A stretch of DNA of 64,000 nucleotides. It comes from Fredinandcohnia aciditolerans (GTDB taxonomy: Bacteria > Bacillota > Bacilli > Bacillales > Bacillaceae_L). This document shows, piece after piece, positions 34,696 through 43,939 of this stretch. The stretch is from contig QGHH01000003.1 of the NCBI GenBank assembly GCA_003640645.1, forward strand, positions 62,001-126,000. Reading direction: 5' to 3'. Position 1 is the first letter of the stretch; each line of letters starts with the position of its first letter. Both the position numbers and the translations under genes were made by a program. The notes under the pieces were generated by a model. That model saw only the letters and a list, made by a program, of their open reading frames with translations, made no database searches and was not told the origin of the DNA.

Positions 34696-35619
34696 ATGAG
34701 TCAAATTGTAGTAATTGGCAGTATTAACATGGATATTGTCAACCGAGTGAATAGGCACCCTCTGCCAGGAGAAACAATGAAAGGATTAAAAACGGAGTTT
34801 AATCCTGGTGGAAAAGGCGCCAATCAAGCTATATCTGCATCAAGAGCTGGTGGACTTGTCACAATGGTGTGTGCGTTAGGTAATGATTCGTTTAGCTCCG
34901 AATTGCTTGAAACCTTGAAAACAGAAGGGATTTCGAGTGATTATATTGTTACCAAACCCTCAAATTCGGGACTTGCCCTCATTACCGTAGATCGTAATGG
35001 AGAAAATTCGATTATTCTCGAAGAAGGAGCAAATGGGTTACTGCATAAGGATGACATCAAAAACGTCCTCCCAGAAGTTTTAAAAAATGCTGATTTAATC
35101 CTATTACAAAATGAAATCCCATGGGAAACGACTATTTATGTGATTGAGCAAGCTGATAAATTAGGTGTACCTGTCTTTTTTAACCCTGCACCAGCGATAG
35201 AGGTACCAACGGGTGTATTGGATAAACTAAGTGGTTTATTTGTAAATGAAACTGAAACGGAAGTGATTACAGGAATCCATGTGACTGATCCAACTTCTGC
35301 AGAAAAAGCAGCAGACCTATTACTAGAAGAAGGGGTACAAGAAGTCATCATAACCCTCGGCAAACAAGGATCTTATTTTAAGAATAGTAGTGGAGTACGC
35401 ATCTATACACCCGCATTTACTGTACAAGCTATTGATACAACAGCTGCGGGAGACACATTTATCGGTGCATACGTAGTAGCAAAAAGCAGTGGTAGCACCA
35501 TCGAAGATAGCCTCGCGTTTGCAACTGCAGCTTCCGCCCTAACGGTATCAAAGGAAGGGGCCCTAAAGTCTATCCCAATCAAAAATGAAGTATTAGAGTT
35601 TTTGAGGGTACGGGTCTGA
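34696..35619 (+). CDS. rbsK: Ribokinase
   Basis: The 307-residue PfkB-family kinase phosphorylates ribose at O5. It has the N-terminal GSINMDIVNRVNRHPLPGET, the ribose-binding NPGGKGANQAISASRAG, NPAPA, and the anion-hole and catalytic-base motif TAAGDTFIGAY (D253). It begins just after the kinase stop with a GAGAGGTG site. It is the last gene of the importer-glycohydrolase operon and gives the strongest clue that the system releases ribose; other PfkB sugars such as deoxyribose cannot be excluded. Confidence 0.88.
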   Translation: MSQIVVIGSINMDIVNRVNRHPLPGETMKGLKTEFNPGGKGANQAISASRAGGLVTMVCALGNDSFSSELLETLKTEGISSDYIVTKPSNSGLALITVDRNGENSIILEEGANGLLHKDDIKNVLPEVLKNADLILLQNEIPWETTIYVIEQADKLGVPVFFNPAPAIEVPTGVLDKLSGLFVNETETEVITGIHVTDPTSAEKAADLLLEEGVQEVIITLGKQGSYFKNSSGVRIYTPAFTVQAIDTTAAGDTFIGAYVVAKSSGSTIEDSLAFATAASALTVSKEGALKSIPIKNEVLEFLRVRV

Positions 35620-35700
35620 GGATAAGTGAGAACTGACTAGGTTGTAGGTAACTATATGGGCGAATTCTTGATTAAAGATTAAAATTACATAAGAATTCTG

Positions 35701-35727
35701 AAGGAGAGTGTGGTTTTCACTCTCCTT
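35701..35727 (+). terminator. Hairpin after rbsK
   Basis: AAGGAGAGTG (35701-35710) pairs with CACTCTCCTT (35718-35727). The T-run is poor. The remaining DNA to 35972 holds no gene I can support. Confidence 0.6.
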
Positions 35728-35972
35728 AGTTACTGCAAATCTCTCACGAGCACGTGTTTATCTAGCATATTTTCCCTTCTAATAAGTGAAGCGTATTTGC
35801 AATCAACTAGATACCATTTGTACCATCCAATGAATCAGTCATTACTAAAGTTCTCCTTTTTATTGTAAGAGGAGTTGTTTTTTGCTCCCAAGAGTCAAAT
35901 TGAAGAACCGCTACCTCTTTTGTTTGTTGAACATGACATGTCAGAAGAGATACTGCTTCGTAATTCGGGAAG

Positions 35973-36632
35973 TCACTGTGACCGTAGATACCGGACTTGA
36001 AATTGCCATGTCATAAGTAAAGTGACAATCAATAAAAGTTCTAATATATTCATCATCGATTCATGTTTGACCCAGATGGTTAACAGACCCCCTGTAATCA
36101 TAACGATTGTACCAATCAACAGCCAATAAAAGTGAAATCTCTTAGCCAAAATAAAGCCAATAATCCCGAGAACAATTGTTACGATAATGACCATAATCGG
36201 ACTACCCGAATGACCAGCACTTGTATAGGTCAATATGCCATTTTTCCAATGGGGTTCAAGTTCAAGATTAATTACTGAAGTAAATAGTTCATAAAGAATT
36301 AACCCGAGAGTCATAAGAAATGCTAAGGCCTTCCAGAAGGTTTTCTTGGCCCACGGTAATTCTGTCCCCAAACAGATTCCAAATGCAAATAAAACCAGGG
36401 TGGGGGTAAACAAGGCGTGTAACAAAAATCGCACATAGCTGATACTCTCCAGCATTTTTCCTTCACCGATAAATCTACCTAACGCAATGATCAAGTTATC
36501 ATATATAAGTCCAATAATGACAAATAAGAGTAAATTGGTAAGATGTAATCTTCCATTTTTAACTAAAAAAATCCCCCAAACAAATAGACAAAGATAACTG
36601 AATGCAAGGAAAAAGTAGAGAAAGGATTCCAT
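35973..36632 (-). CDS. Integral membrane protein of unknown function
   Basis: The 219-residue protein has about seven evenly spaced hydrophobic helices (starting MESFLYFFLAFSYLCLFVWGIF and ending LLLIVTLLMTWQFQVRYL) with very short loops. A GTG at 36662 is in frame, but GGATGTGGT before the ATG at 36632 is the better start. It is monocistronic and on the opposite strand to its neighbours. No conserved catalytic motif or family was recognised. Confidence 0.6.
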   Translation of the reverse strand: MESFLYFFLAFSYLCLFVWGIFLVKNGRLHLTNLLLFVIIGLIYDNLIIALGRFIGEGKMLESISYVRFLLHALFTPTLVLFAFGICLGTELPWAKKTFWKALAFLMTLGLILYELFTSVINLELEPHWKNGILTYTSAGHSGSPIMVIIVTIVLGIIGFILAKRFHFYWLLIGTIVMITGGLLTIWVKHESMMNILELLLIVTLLMTWQFQVRYLRSQ

Positions 36633-36853
36633 AGTGACCACATCCTTTTTTCCTATTTTCACCTAGTTTTTCAAGGTTACTCTTTAGGATAGTAAATTTA
36701 ACTTCTGGTGCCGAGCCTAGTGCTTAGAAATATCATTAGAGTTATATCCATAAAAACATGATGAAAATCGATTTATTGCACTAAAAAGAGAAAAAATTTA
36801 GTTGTCTGAACGGAGTATATTGATTTTGGAGAACAGTAATGGTATTCTTCAGG

Positions 36854-36965
36854 GAGTCTTTTGGTTTAAGTAAGACTCTTTTTTATATTCTGAATGTGGG
36901 CTTGTCCTTTAGTTCTGTAAAAGTTTACTATATGGGGTCTGACATCAAATCCGCAGACTCTTTTT
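36854..36965 (+). terminator. Two tandem terminator-like hairpins in the leader of the NCS2 permease
   Basis: GAGTCTT (36854-36860) pairs with AAGACTC (36872-36878) followed by six Ts. Then GTCTG (36937-36941) pairs with CAGAC (36954-36958) followed by TCTTTTT. No gene precedes them on this strand, so they would act on a transcript leading to the permease at 37026. This is a hint of attenuation or of a short RNA. No known purine riboswitch core was found. Confidence 0.5.
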
Positions 36966-37025
36966 GGCGATGGAAAAAATAGGGAAAGAACCGAACTGTC
37001 GACATGTTTCAAGAAAGTGGTGTGA

Positions 37026-38336
37026 ATGATGAGTAAAGGGTATGTTGTAACAGTTTTTTCTTCTGTTCAATGGCTTATTTTTATTTTTGCTAATACAGTA
37101 GTTGTACCGATTTCAATAGGAACCGTGTTTGAAGTGCCTCAAGATACGATTGGAATGATGCTAAGATGCTCTTTAATCCTTACAGGGGTAGCTTGTATGT
37201 TTCAAGGATGGATTGGACATCGAATGCCCATTATGGAAGGACATTCTGGGTTGTTATGGGGCGTTATATTAAACCTAGGGCTCACTGCTTCTTCGATGGG
37301 AATGAGCCTATCTACGATTGGTGGAGGGATCACGACTGGGATTCTACTCGCTTGCGTATTTACAATCGTTTTAGCAGCATGTAATGGTTTGTCACTTTTT
37401 CAGTCAATCTTCAGTCCAATGGTCATGTCAGTCTATCTTTTTCTCTTAACCTTCCAATTGATTTTTATCTTCTTTAAAGGAATGTTTCCTTTAACCAAGG
37501 ATGGAGTATTAGACGTACCGTTGAGTTTATTATCAATCGGAATTGTAATCCTAGTTGTGATTATAAAACTTAAAGGCTCTAAATCTATTAGTAATTTCTC
37601 CATTTTAATAGGTTTAATGATTGGATGGATATTGCATGATCTATTTTTTATGGATGTTAGCCAAAGGGCTTTAGAAGCATCCTCGATGTCTTTCACTTTA
37701 TTTCTATTTCCTATCGGAGAACCAAATCTAGAGTTTGGGATTATTGGCGTGACATTCTTTGCAGTGGTAATCAATTTGAGCAATACAATTGCTTCGATTG
37801 ATGCAGCCGGAAAACTCATAAACAAAGAAACCCCACAACATAGATTTCGTAATTCTATCTATGTGACAAGTGTTTTTACGGCGATTGGTACGGGATTTGG
37901 GCTAGTACCTTACACACCCTTTACATCCTCAATCGGATTTCTACAAAGCACAAGAATATTTCATTCGAAACCATTCCTTATCGGTGGTGGGTTATTAACA
38001 ACAATCGGACTGGTTCCTATATTCGGATCATTCCTTGCAACCATGCCAATTTCAGTAGGAAATGCTGTTTTATTTGTGGCCTATTTACAATTATTCGGTA
38101 CAGCCTTTAGCAGCCTTAACGGGAAAACGTTTAATTCTAATACAATTTTTCGATTGGCAGCACCTGTTCTAGTTGGGATCAGTATCATGAACATTTCACC
38201 CACTGTTTTCGCTGACATCCCACTATATATACAGCCGTTTATTAGCAATGGCTTAATTATAGGTGTTTTACTATCAGTTACGTTAGAGAAAATAGTGAAT
38301 TGGAAGGTATTTGAGACGGTAGAATTGAATAGGTAG
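37026..38336 (+). CDS. NCS2 family nucleobase permease (YwdJ-like)
   Basis: The 436-residue protein has 12-14 hydrophobic helices in the pattern of nucleobase:cation symporters 2 (uracil/xanthine permease family). Marker segments are GHSGLLWGVILNLG near 75-90, VVINLSNTIASIDAAGKLI near 245 and GTGFGLVPYTPFTSSIGFLQST near 290. The usual substrate motif is divergent, so the transported base is uncertain. Terminator-like hairpins lie in the leader and a palindromic repeat follows at 38348. Confidence 0.8.
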   Translation: MMSKGYVVTVFSSVQWLIFIFANTVVVPISIGTVFEVPQDTIGMMLRCSLILTGVACMFQGWIGHRMPIMEGHSGLLWGVILNLGLTASSMGMSLSTIGGGITTGILLACVFTIVLAACNGLSLFQSIFSPMVMSVYLFLLTFQLIFIFFKGMFPLTKDGVLDVPLSLLSIGIVILVVIIKLKGSKSISNFSILIGLMIGWILHDLFFMDVSQRALEASSMSFTLFLFPIGEPNLEFGIIGVTFFAVVINLSNTIASIDAAGKLINKETPQHRFRNSIYVTSVFTAIGTGFGLVPYTPFTSSIGFLQSTRIFHSKPFLIGGGLLTTIGLVPIFGSFLATMPISVGNAVLFVAYLQLFGTAFSSLNGKTFNSNTIFRLAAPVLVGISIMNISPTVFADIPLYIQPFISNGLIIGVLLSVTLEKIVNWKVFETVELNR

Positions 38337-38347
38337 TGGATTAGAGT

Positions 38348-38399
38348 GCCTAACCCCCAGCGCGGTAATGCTTTACAAGCTGGGGGTCAGGCCCTTTTT
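38348..38399 (+). repeat. Dispersed palindromic repeat, copy 1 (also terminator-like)
   Basis: GCCTAACCCCCAGC (38348-38361) pairs with GCTGGGGGTCAGGC (38379-38392), with one mismatch, then CCTTTTT. The loop contains GTAATGCTTTA. Related copies occur at about 40721-40766 and 51271-51312. It probably doubles as the terminator of the permease gene. Confidence 0.7.
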
Positions 38400-38560
38400 A
38401 TTCATTATCGACAAAATTTGGGGAGTCACTGTGACATATACTTACAAATACGTAGAACGAACAACTAGCAGATCTAACTGCTAGTTGTTCGTGTCTTCCT
38501 TACAAAAGTCCGACTGCCCACTAAATGAAATGTCTTAAGCATTTTTGTTATACGTTGATG

Positions 38561-39592
38561 TTATACCGTAAAATATACAATTACCGATAGCACTACAGAT
38601 GTAATCGAAATCGCTATGAGAGGTCTGATTGCCCGTTCACGGACATCTTTTAAGCTTACGTTTAAGCCTAAGCCTACCATTGCTGCGGTTAACAGCCATG
38701 TGGTAAGGGTGAAAACGAAATTCATTATATCATCGGGCATTGGAATGGAGTAGCCAAAAACATAGCTTCCTAGAATACTCATGACAATAAATCCTACAAG
38801 GAACCAAGGAAATTCAATTTTTGCTTTGCCGGTTTCATTGTTGTTATTCTTTCTTTTCATGAAGAAAATTAAAATGAAGCATAGCGGGATAAGGAGGAAA
38901 ACTCGGCCTAATTTTGCTAGTAATCCAACAGCGAGTGCATCTTCTCCACCAGGTGCAGCTGCAAGTGCTACATGGGCGACCTCATGAAGACTTGTTCCAG
39001 ACCAGATTCCATATTGTACAGCGTCAAGTGGTAGAATTGGTCGTAAGATCGTGTAAATAATCGCGAAAATAGTTCCGACCAAGGCGATTATCCCAACGCC
39101 TATTGCAGTATCCTCATCTTTTGATTTTATAATGGGTGCAACAGCTGCAATGGCAGCAGCACCGCATACACCTGTTCCAACACCGAGTAATAAGGATATT
39201 GTTTGATCCGCTTTTAGAACTTTTGCTAGCCACATAATAGCAAAAATGGCAAACATGATTACTAGTGCATCCCGTACTAATAGGCCAATCCCGTCGCTAA
39301 GTACCATTTCAATGTTTAACTTTAATCCATACAAAATGATAGCGAGTCTTAGTATTCGTTTTGATGAAAAGGTTATACCTGAGCGAATTATTTCAGGAAA
39401 GCCAAAAATTTGTCGGTAAACGATTGCAATAATGATGGCACATGCCATTTGTCCTACATTACTAAATCCTGGTACAAGTGCTAATATGTATCCTAAAAGT
39501 GCTAATAAAAATGTAAAAGCAATCCCACCAACCATTGCTAATTCCGGTTTTGTTTTTTTTATTGGTAATTGTTTTAATTCAGCTAACGCCAT
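38561..39592 (-). CDS. YeiH/UPF0324 family putative sulfate exporter
   Basis: The 343-residue protein has ten or more hydrophobic helices and the YeiH family features: FSSKRILRLAIILYGLKLN, GVGTGVCGAAAIAAVAPIIKSKDEDTAIGVG and GIWSGTSLHEVAHVALAA. Family members are proposed anion exporters linked to sulfur compounds, but transport has not been settled for most. It is divergent from the LysR gene at 39711, an arrangement common for yeiH-yeiE pairs. Confidence 0.88.
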   Translation of the reverse strand: MALAELKQLPIKKTKPELAMVGGIAFTFLLALLGYILALVPGFSNVGQMACAIIIAIVYRQIFGFPEIIRSGITFSSKRILRLAIILYGLKLNIEMVLSDGIGLLVRDALVIMFAIFAIMWLAKVLKADQTISLLLGVGTGVCGAAAIAAVAPIIKSKDEDTAIGVGIIALVGTIFAIIYTILRPILPLDAVQYGIWSGTSLHEVAHVALAAAPGGEDALAVGLLAKLGRVFLLIPLCFILIFFMKRKNNNNETGKAKIEFPWFLVGFIVMSILGSYVFGYSIPMPDDIMNFVFTLTTWLLTAAMVGLGLNVSLKDVRERAIRPLIAISITSVVLSVIVYFTV

Positions 39593-39677
39593 ATGTGCGC
39601 ACCTCCTGCTTTTACTATATTAGGTGACTATGTATAAGTAAAATAAATGTTAATTATAGTAATGATAAGTGTTTTGT

Positions 39678-39683
39678 TATAAT
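39678..39683 (+). promoter_or_regulatory. -10 box of the LysR gene
   Basis: A TATAAT hexamer lies 27 bases before the ATG in the 118-base divergent spacer; the -35 is weak. The same spacer must hold the yeiH promoter and the LysR sites. Confidence 0.4.
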
Positions 39684-39710
39684 AATTGGAGACGGAAGGG
39701 AAGTGGAAAA

Positions 39711-40604
39711 ATGGATCAGCAATTACAGGTATTTATTATGGTTGCAGAAAAGAGGAATTTTTCGCGAGCAGCTGAGGAGCTTCATATGACTCAACCTGCA
39801 GTTAGTCAATATATTCGTAATTTGGAAGAAAATCTTGGGGTTCGACTTCTTGAACGAACAAATAAATATGTGCAATTAAATAAAGCGGGCGAGATTGTTT
39901 ACCACCATGCGAAAGAGATTGTCGGATTATATACACGAATGGAGAAACTTTTGGATGAACTAACAAATAAGGTGAGAGGACCGTTGTCAATTGGCGCGAG
40001 TTATACATTTGGCGAGTATGTCCTTCCACATGTGTTAGCAGATATGAAAACAATTTATCCGGATGTTCAGCCAACAGTTAAGATTGATAACACAGAAAGA
40101 ATTGTTGAGTTGGTGAAAGCACATCAACTTGATATTGGAATTATTGAAGGACAAGTAAAAGAGGAGAAGTCCCTTGAGATTGAGGAATTTGCGGCAGATC
40201 GAATGGTGATTATTGCTCTACCAAACAACGCATTGGTTGGAGAAAACGGAGAGGTTGAGTTGAAAGAGCTTGAGGCGCAGTCGTGGATTCTTAGGGAAGA
40301 GGGATCCGGAACAAGGGAAGCTGGGGAAAAGATTTTTGAACAACTCGGGATTGATCCGAAGAATATTATGACGTTTAGTAGTACACAGTCAGTTAAGGAG
40401 GCTGTGAAGGCGGGACTAGGAATTAGTTTGTTATCAGAGCTAGCAGTTGCGAGTGAGCTTAATAGTGGTGATTTGAAGATAATTGATGTGAATGGATTAC
40501 AGTTTCCTAGACAATTTTTCATTGTTTTGGGTTCGCCGTTTCGTACGAAAGTTTTGGATGAGTTTGTTAGATTACTAAAGACAAAGGGAAAGAATTTATA
40601 TTAA
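39711..40604 (+). CDS. LysR family transcriptional regulator (YeiE/CysB-like)
   Basis: The 297-residue protein has the N-terminal winged HTH of LysR regulators (QLQVFIMVAEKRNFSRAAEELHMTQPAVSQYIRNLEENLGVRLLERT) and a two-lobe effector domain (about 90-297; LSIGASYTFGEYVLPHVL, LREEGSGTREAGEKIF). The latter carries the SGTRE motif seen in sulfur- and selenium-associated members. The divergent YeiH exporter is its likely target. The ATG follows GGAAGGGAAGTGG; the longer open frame upstream is not supported. Confidence 0.9.
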   Translation: MDQQLQVFIMVAEKRNFSRAAEELHMTQPAVSQYIRNLEENLGVRLLERTNKYVQLNKAGEIVYHHAKEIVGLYTRMEKLLDELTNKVRGPLSIGASYTFGEYVLPHVLADMKTIYPDVQPTVKIDNTERIVELVKAHQLDIGIIEGQVKEEKSLEIEEFAADRMVIIALPNNALVGENGEVELKELEAQSWILREEGSGTREAGEKIFEQLGIDPKNIMTFSSTQSVKEAVKAGLGISLLSELAVASELNSGDLKIIDVNGLQFPRQFFIVLGSPFRTKVLDEFVRLLKTKGKNLY

Positions 40605-40686
40605 TTTTGATTCTTATCTATAGACGGAACTTCTGTTTTTTCCTGCGATAGCGGGGGATTTTGTGAAATAAAGAATAAAAAAAGGA

Positions 40687-40766
40687 CAGGTTCAGTGGCA
40701 CAACTAACTAACTCACAGAACCTGATCCCTAGCGCATTATAGCTTTTACCGTACTGGTGGTCAGGC
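40687..40766 (+). repeat. Degenerate copy 2 of the palindromic repeat with an adjoining hairpin
   Basis: CAGGTTC (40687-40693) pairs with GAACCTG (40718-40724). The overlapping CCTGATCCCTAG...CTGGTGGTCAGG (about 40721-40765) is a degenerate relative of the repeat at 38348, with a similar loop (ATTATAGCTTTTA). It lies between two convergent genes. Confidence 0.5.
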
Positions 40767-40786
40767 ATAAAATATTATCTCTATTA

Positions 40787-41977
40787 TTAATACTGTAATA
40801 AAAGGTTTGAAACAGCGAGACCGCAGGCTGCATGAGCCCCATTAACATCATTATATTTTTTAAATACGATGTCCCATTTATTATCGATAGGGAGGAGTAT
40901 TTCATTTTGAGTTAAATGACGGCTAAGAATATTTGTTAATTCAGGCTCATTAAATAACTCCCCATGTAAAATAATCTTATTTGTATCAATCATCATTGGT
41001 AGATTATTGATAGTAATCGAGAGGTATTTAATCGCGTTATTAAGAATGTTGATAACGCCTTCGTCACCCATTTTATAGGATCTTAAAATCGTTTCAATCG
41101 TAATGCTGTGCTTGTCGGGTGCTAATTGCCGTAGGAAAGTTGAATTCGAATTTTCAAAGAGTATCCGAGATTTTTTTATGATCCATGCTTCACTTGCGTA
41201 CGTTTGCAAGCAGCCTATTTTTCCGCATTCACACAATTCTCCGCCTGGTTGAACAATTGTATGACCGACTTCTCCCACTAAGAAATTGCCTTTTCCATAA
41301 GTTTCTCCTTCGTACATATAAGAGCAAAACATTCCTCTGCCCACATGAAAGAAAATAAAGTTTTGATCCTTGTAATTCCCGCCAAATATCCTCTCTGAAA
41401 TCGCCATAGAATGAACATTATTTTGAAAGTAAATCGGTAAATCAAAACTGTTCAACACAGCACCCAGATTGAAATTCTTCCAAAGTGCTTTATTGCTGTA
41501 TATCGTTTTCTCTTTTTCGTTAAAATGTCCTGGTAACGCTATACCTATCGCTCTGGGTTGGTAGGAGCTACAAATATTAATAAACCGTTTTAATTCATTT
41601 ATAAAATAATCTACTGTTAACACATCACTTTGGTTTCCGGAATCCAATTTGATGATTTTTTTTTCATGTATTTTTCCAGTATTGTTACTTAAACAGAAGG
41701 ATAAATGTTTTTCAGATAACTCACATCCAATATAAAAACTGTGGCCTTCTGATATATCTAATAGAATCCTCTTACGACCTAATCCTTGGTTATCTGCAGA
41801 ATCTTCTCCAAGTTCGTAAACCAACTTATCTTCTATTAAATGTCCGGTAAGTTCACTAACGGTGGCAGGAGTTATGCCGGTTAGTTTGGAGATTTCTATA
41901 CGGGAAATAGGTCCCTTTACATAAATTGTATCTAAAATTTTCGCAAGTAATTTCATTTGTTTATTTGTTAATTGCAT
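40787..41977 (-). CDS. ROK family transcriptional repressor (NagC/XylR type)
   Basis: The 396-residue protein has an N-terminal winged HTH (ISRIEISKLTGITPATVSELTGHLIED, about 21-47) and a ROK sugar-kinase-like domain. The zinc and sugar motif is VGEVGHTIVQPGG followed by CECGKIGCLQTYAS (about 235-265). Such proteins repress amino-sugar or oligosaccharide genes and release on binding the sugar. The AAGGAG site favours ATG 41977 over an upstream in-frame TTG. It is divergent from a PTS operon and shares a 15-base sequence upstream with it, so it is the likely repressor of that operon. Confidence 0.88.
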   Translation of the reverse strand: MQLTNKQMKLLAKILDTIYVKGPISRIEISKLTGITPATVSELTGHLIEDKLVYELGEDSADNQGLGRKRILLDISEGHSFYIGCELSEKHLSFCLSNNTGKIHEKKIIKLDSGNQSDVLTVDYFINELKRFINICSSYQPRAIGIALPGHFNEKEKTIYSNKALWKNFNLGAVLNSFDLPIYFQNNVHSMAISERIFGGNYKDQNFIFFHVGRGMFCSYMYEGETYGKGNFLVGEVGHTIVQPGGELCECGKIGCLQTYASEAWIIKKSRILFENSNSTFLRQLAPDKHSITIETILRSYKMGDEGVINILNNAIKYLSITINNLPMMIDTNKIILHGELFNEPELTNILSRHLTQNEILLPIDNKWDIVFKKYNDVNGAHAACGLAVSNLLLQY

Positions 41978-42020
41978 AGTGGTTTTACTCCTTCCCAACC
42001 AAATAAAGGAATTTATCCTA

Positions 42021-42035
42021 TTAATTATAAATTAT
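42021..42035. promoter_or_regulatory. Candidate ROK operator, site 1
   Basis: TTAATTATAAATTAT lies 44 bases upstream of the ROK start codon and is repeated exactly at 42199-42213, upstream of the divergent PTS operon. Confidence 0.45.
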
Positions 42036-42172
42036 AATAAACAAATGATAACAAATCAATCAATATTCATGTGTTTGCATACAATTCGTTATTCACCAAG
42101 AATTGTGGAGGCGATATCAAGTAAGCAGGTGAAAAATAAATTGAAAATTTAATAATTTGTTTTTATTCATTG

Positions 42173-42187
42173 ACAAAAGCGTTTACA
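42173..42187 (+). promoter_or_regulatory. cre-like site upstream of the PTS operon
   Basis: ACAAAAGCGTTTACA fits the CcpA consensus WTGNAANCGNWNNCW with two mismatches. It lies 12 bases before the second ROK-type site. The region from here to 42507 also contains an isolated AAGGAGG near 42272 without a gene and a TCTAATGG/CCATTAGA hairpin at 42358-42381. Confidence 0.35.
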
Positions 42188-42198
42188 GGAACTAGTAT

Positions 42199-42213
42199 TT
42201 AATTATAAATTAT
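42199..42213. promoter_or_regulatory. Candidate ROK operator, site 2
   Basis: This is the second exact copy of TTAATTATAAATTAT, in the presumed promoter region of the PTS operon. Confidence 0.45.
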
Positions 42214-42507
42214 TATTAATTAAAGTAAATTTATCGGTTTTTACTTTATTTTTAATAATAAATAAAAATTAAGGAGGTCTAGCCTAGGAGTATCCATTCT
42301 TTTTTGAGCAATCACTTCTTCTTGCATCAAGACTTGCCCCGGATTTTATGAACATTTTCTAATGGTTGCGTTTCCATTAGATTACGAACTGCTAATAAAA
42401 AAGAATAGATACATAGATACTAAGAATAGTAAACAATTAGAAATAAAGGGCAATTAGTATTTGATTCATTGCTTGAATATTTACTTTTTTAAAAAGGAGG
42501 AAGAAAA

Positions 42508-43830
42508 GTGAGTAGAGTGAATGGCTTTTTGGAAGAAAAACTGATGCCAGTTGCTTCAAAAGTAGGTAATAACAAGTTTCTAATTGCAATTCGGGACGGA
42601 ATTACATTAGCCATGCCGTTAATTATTATAGGCTCTCTTTTTATGATTATAGCAAGCTTTCCGATTGCAAGTTGGGAAGCATGGTTAGGTGAAATTGGTG
42701 TTGCGGATTATTTATGGAAAGGAACAGATAGTAGTTTCGGATTGATTGGTTTAGTTGCCAGTTTCGGTATTGCTTATAGTTTAGCAAGGCAGTACAAAGT
42801 AGATGGGATTGGATCAGGGATCATTTCCTTATCAGCGTTTATCATGGCAACCCCATTTATTTCTTCTGATGCTGGTGCTGGAATGCCTGTTGCTTATATG
42901 GGAGCTAAAGGTTTATTCATTGCAATCATTATGGGATTGATTAATGGCTATATTTATCAGTGGTTTATTAATAAAAACATTCAAATCAAACTACCTGACA
43001 GTGTTCCACAAGCGGTTTCTAGAAGTTTTAGCGCAATTATTCCGGGTGCTGTCATTATTACGATGTGGTTAGTCATTTACGGAGCTTTAACCTCATTAAA
43101 TCTACCAAACGTCCATGACATTGCACAAGTCATCCTAGGTAAACCATTAGGACTATTGGGTAATAATGTTTTCGGAACAATTATCGTGGTTGGTCTGAAC
43201 AGTTTATTCTGGTTCGTGGGCATCCATGGAGGTAACGTTGTCAACTCTGTGATGCAACCAGTTTGGATCGCTAACTTAGACGCTAACCGTTTGGCTTATC
43301 AAGCGAACGAAGAATTACAACATATTATCACTGTGTCCTTCATGGATAACTTCGTCTATATTGGCGGTGGTGGTGCGACAATTGGTTTAGTACTGGTATT
43401 AGGGTATCTTGCTCGTAAAAAGCATACGAGCAAACAAACAAAAGCATTGGCACCGATTACAGTTACACCTGGCTTGTTTAACATTAATGAACCAACCATG
43501 TTCGGTGTTCCTGTTGTTCTAAACGTGATGTTAATTGTTCCATTTATTCTTGCGCCAATCGTAAACGTGATTGTTGCCTATTCAGCACTAGCGATGGGAC
43601 TTGTACCATTAACGAAAGCCGCGGCCTCTTGGACAATGCCGCCAATCATTAGTGGATTTTTAATAACAGGCAGCATAAGTGGGTCAATCCTACAAATTGT
43701 ATTAATTACTTTGGATATCTTGCTTTACTTACCATTTGTACTAGCGATTGAAAAACGCTATAAAGCACTAGAACGAAAAGAAGAATCAACAGTAAAAAAA
43801 GTAAATGTTGACAAAGGTATTGTGTCGTAA
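42508..43830 (+). CDS. PTS lactose/cellobiose-family EIIC (chitobiose/cellobiose type)
   Basis: The 440-residue membrane permease has ten hydrophobic segments and the hallmarks of the Lac family EIIC: an N-terminal LMPVASKVGNNKFLIAIRDGITLAMPLIIIGS, GLNSLFWFVGIHGGNVVNSVMQP and TPGLFNINEPTMFGVPVVLNVML with the sugar-binding glutamate. It imports and phosphorylates a disaccharide together with IIB and IIA encoded downstream. It starts at GTG 7 bases after AAGGAGG. The adjoining GH84 and ROK genes suggest an amino-sugar disaccharide. Confidence 0.92.
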   Translation: MSRVNGFLEEKLMPVASKVGNNKFLIAIRDGITLAMPLIIIGSLFMIIASFPIASWEAWLGEIGVADYLWKGTDSSFGLIGLVASFGIAYSLARQYKVDGIGSGIISLSAFIMATPFISSDAGAGMPVAYMGAKGLFIAIIMGLINGYIYQWFINKNIQIKLPDSVPQAVSRSFSAIIPGAVIITMWLVIYGALTSLNLPNVHDIAQVILGKPLGLLGNNVFGTIIVVGLNSLFWFVGIHGGNVVNSVMQPVWIANLDANRLAYQANEELQHIITVSFMDNFVYIGGGGATIGLVLVLGYLARKKHTSKQTKALAPITVTPGLFNINEPTMFGVPVVLNVMLIVPFILAPIVNVIVAYSALAMGLVPLTKAAASWTMPPIISGFLITGSISGSILQIVLITLDILLYLPFVLAIEKRYKALERKEESTVKKVNVDKGIVS

Positions 43831-43939
43831 GCTGAGGCTTTTATTTTAAAGAGTCGCCACCTTTAAAAATAGCAAAACGATTAAAAAAAATGGACCTAAG
43901 AACAACTACAATAAGCAAGTGAAGGGATATGAGTGAAAG

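Noticed and set aside
36901-37025. Purine riboswitch before the NCS2 permease
   Set aside because: The conserved loop and junction sequences of the guanine/adenine aptamer are not present; only terminator-like hairpins are seen.
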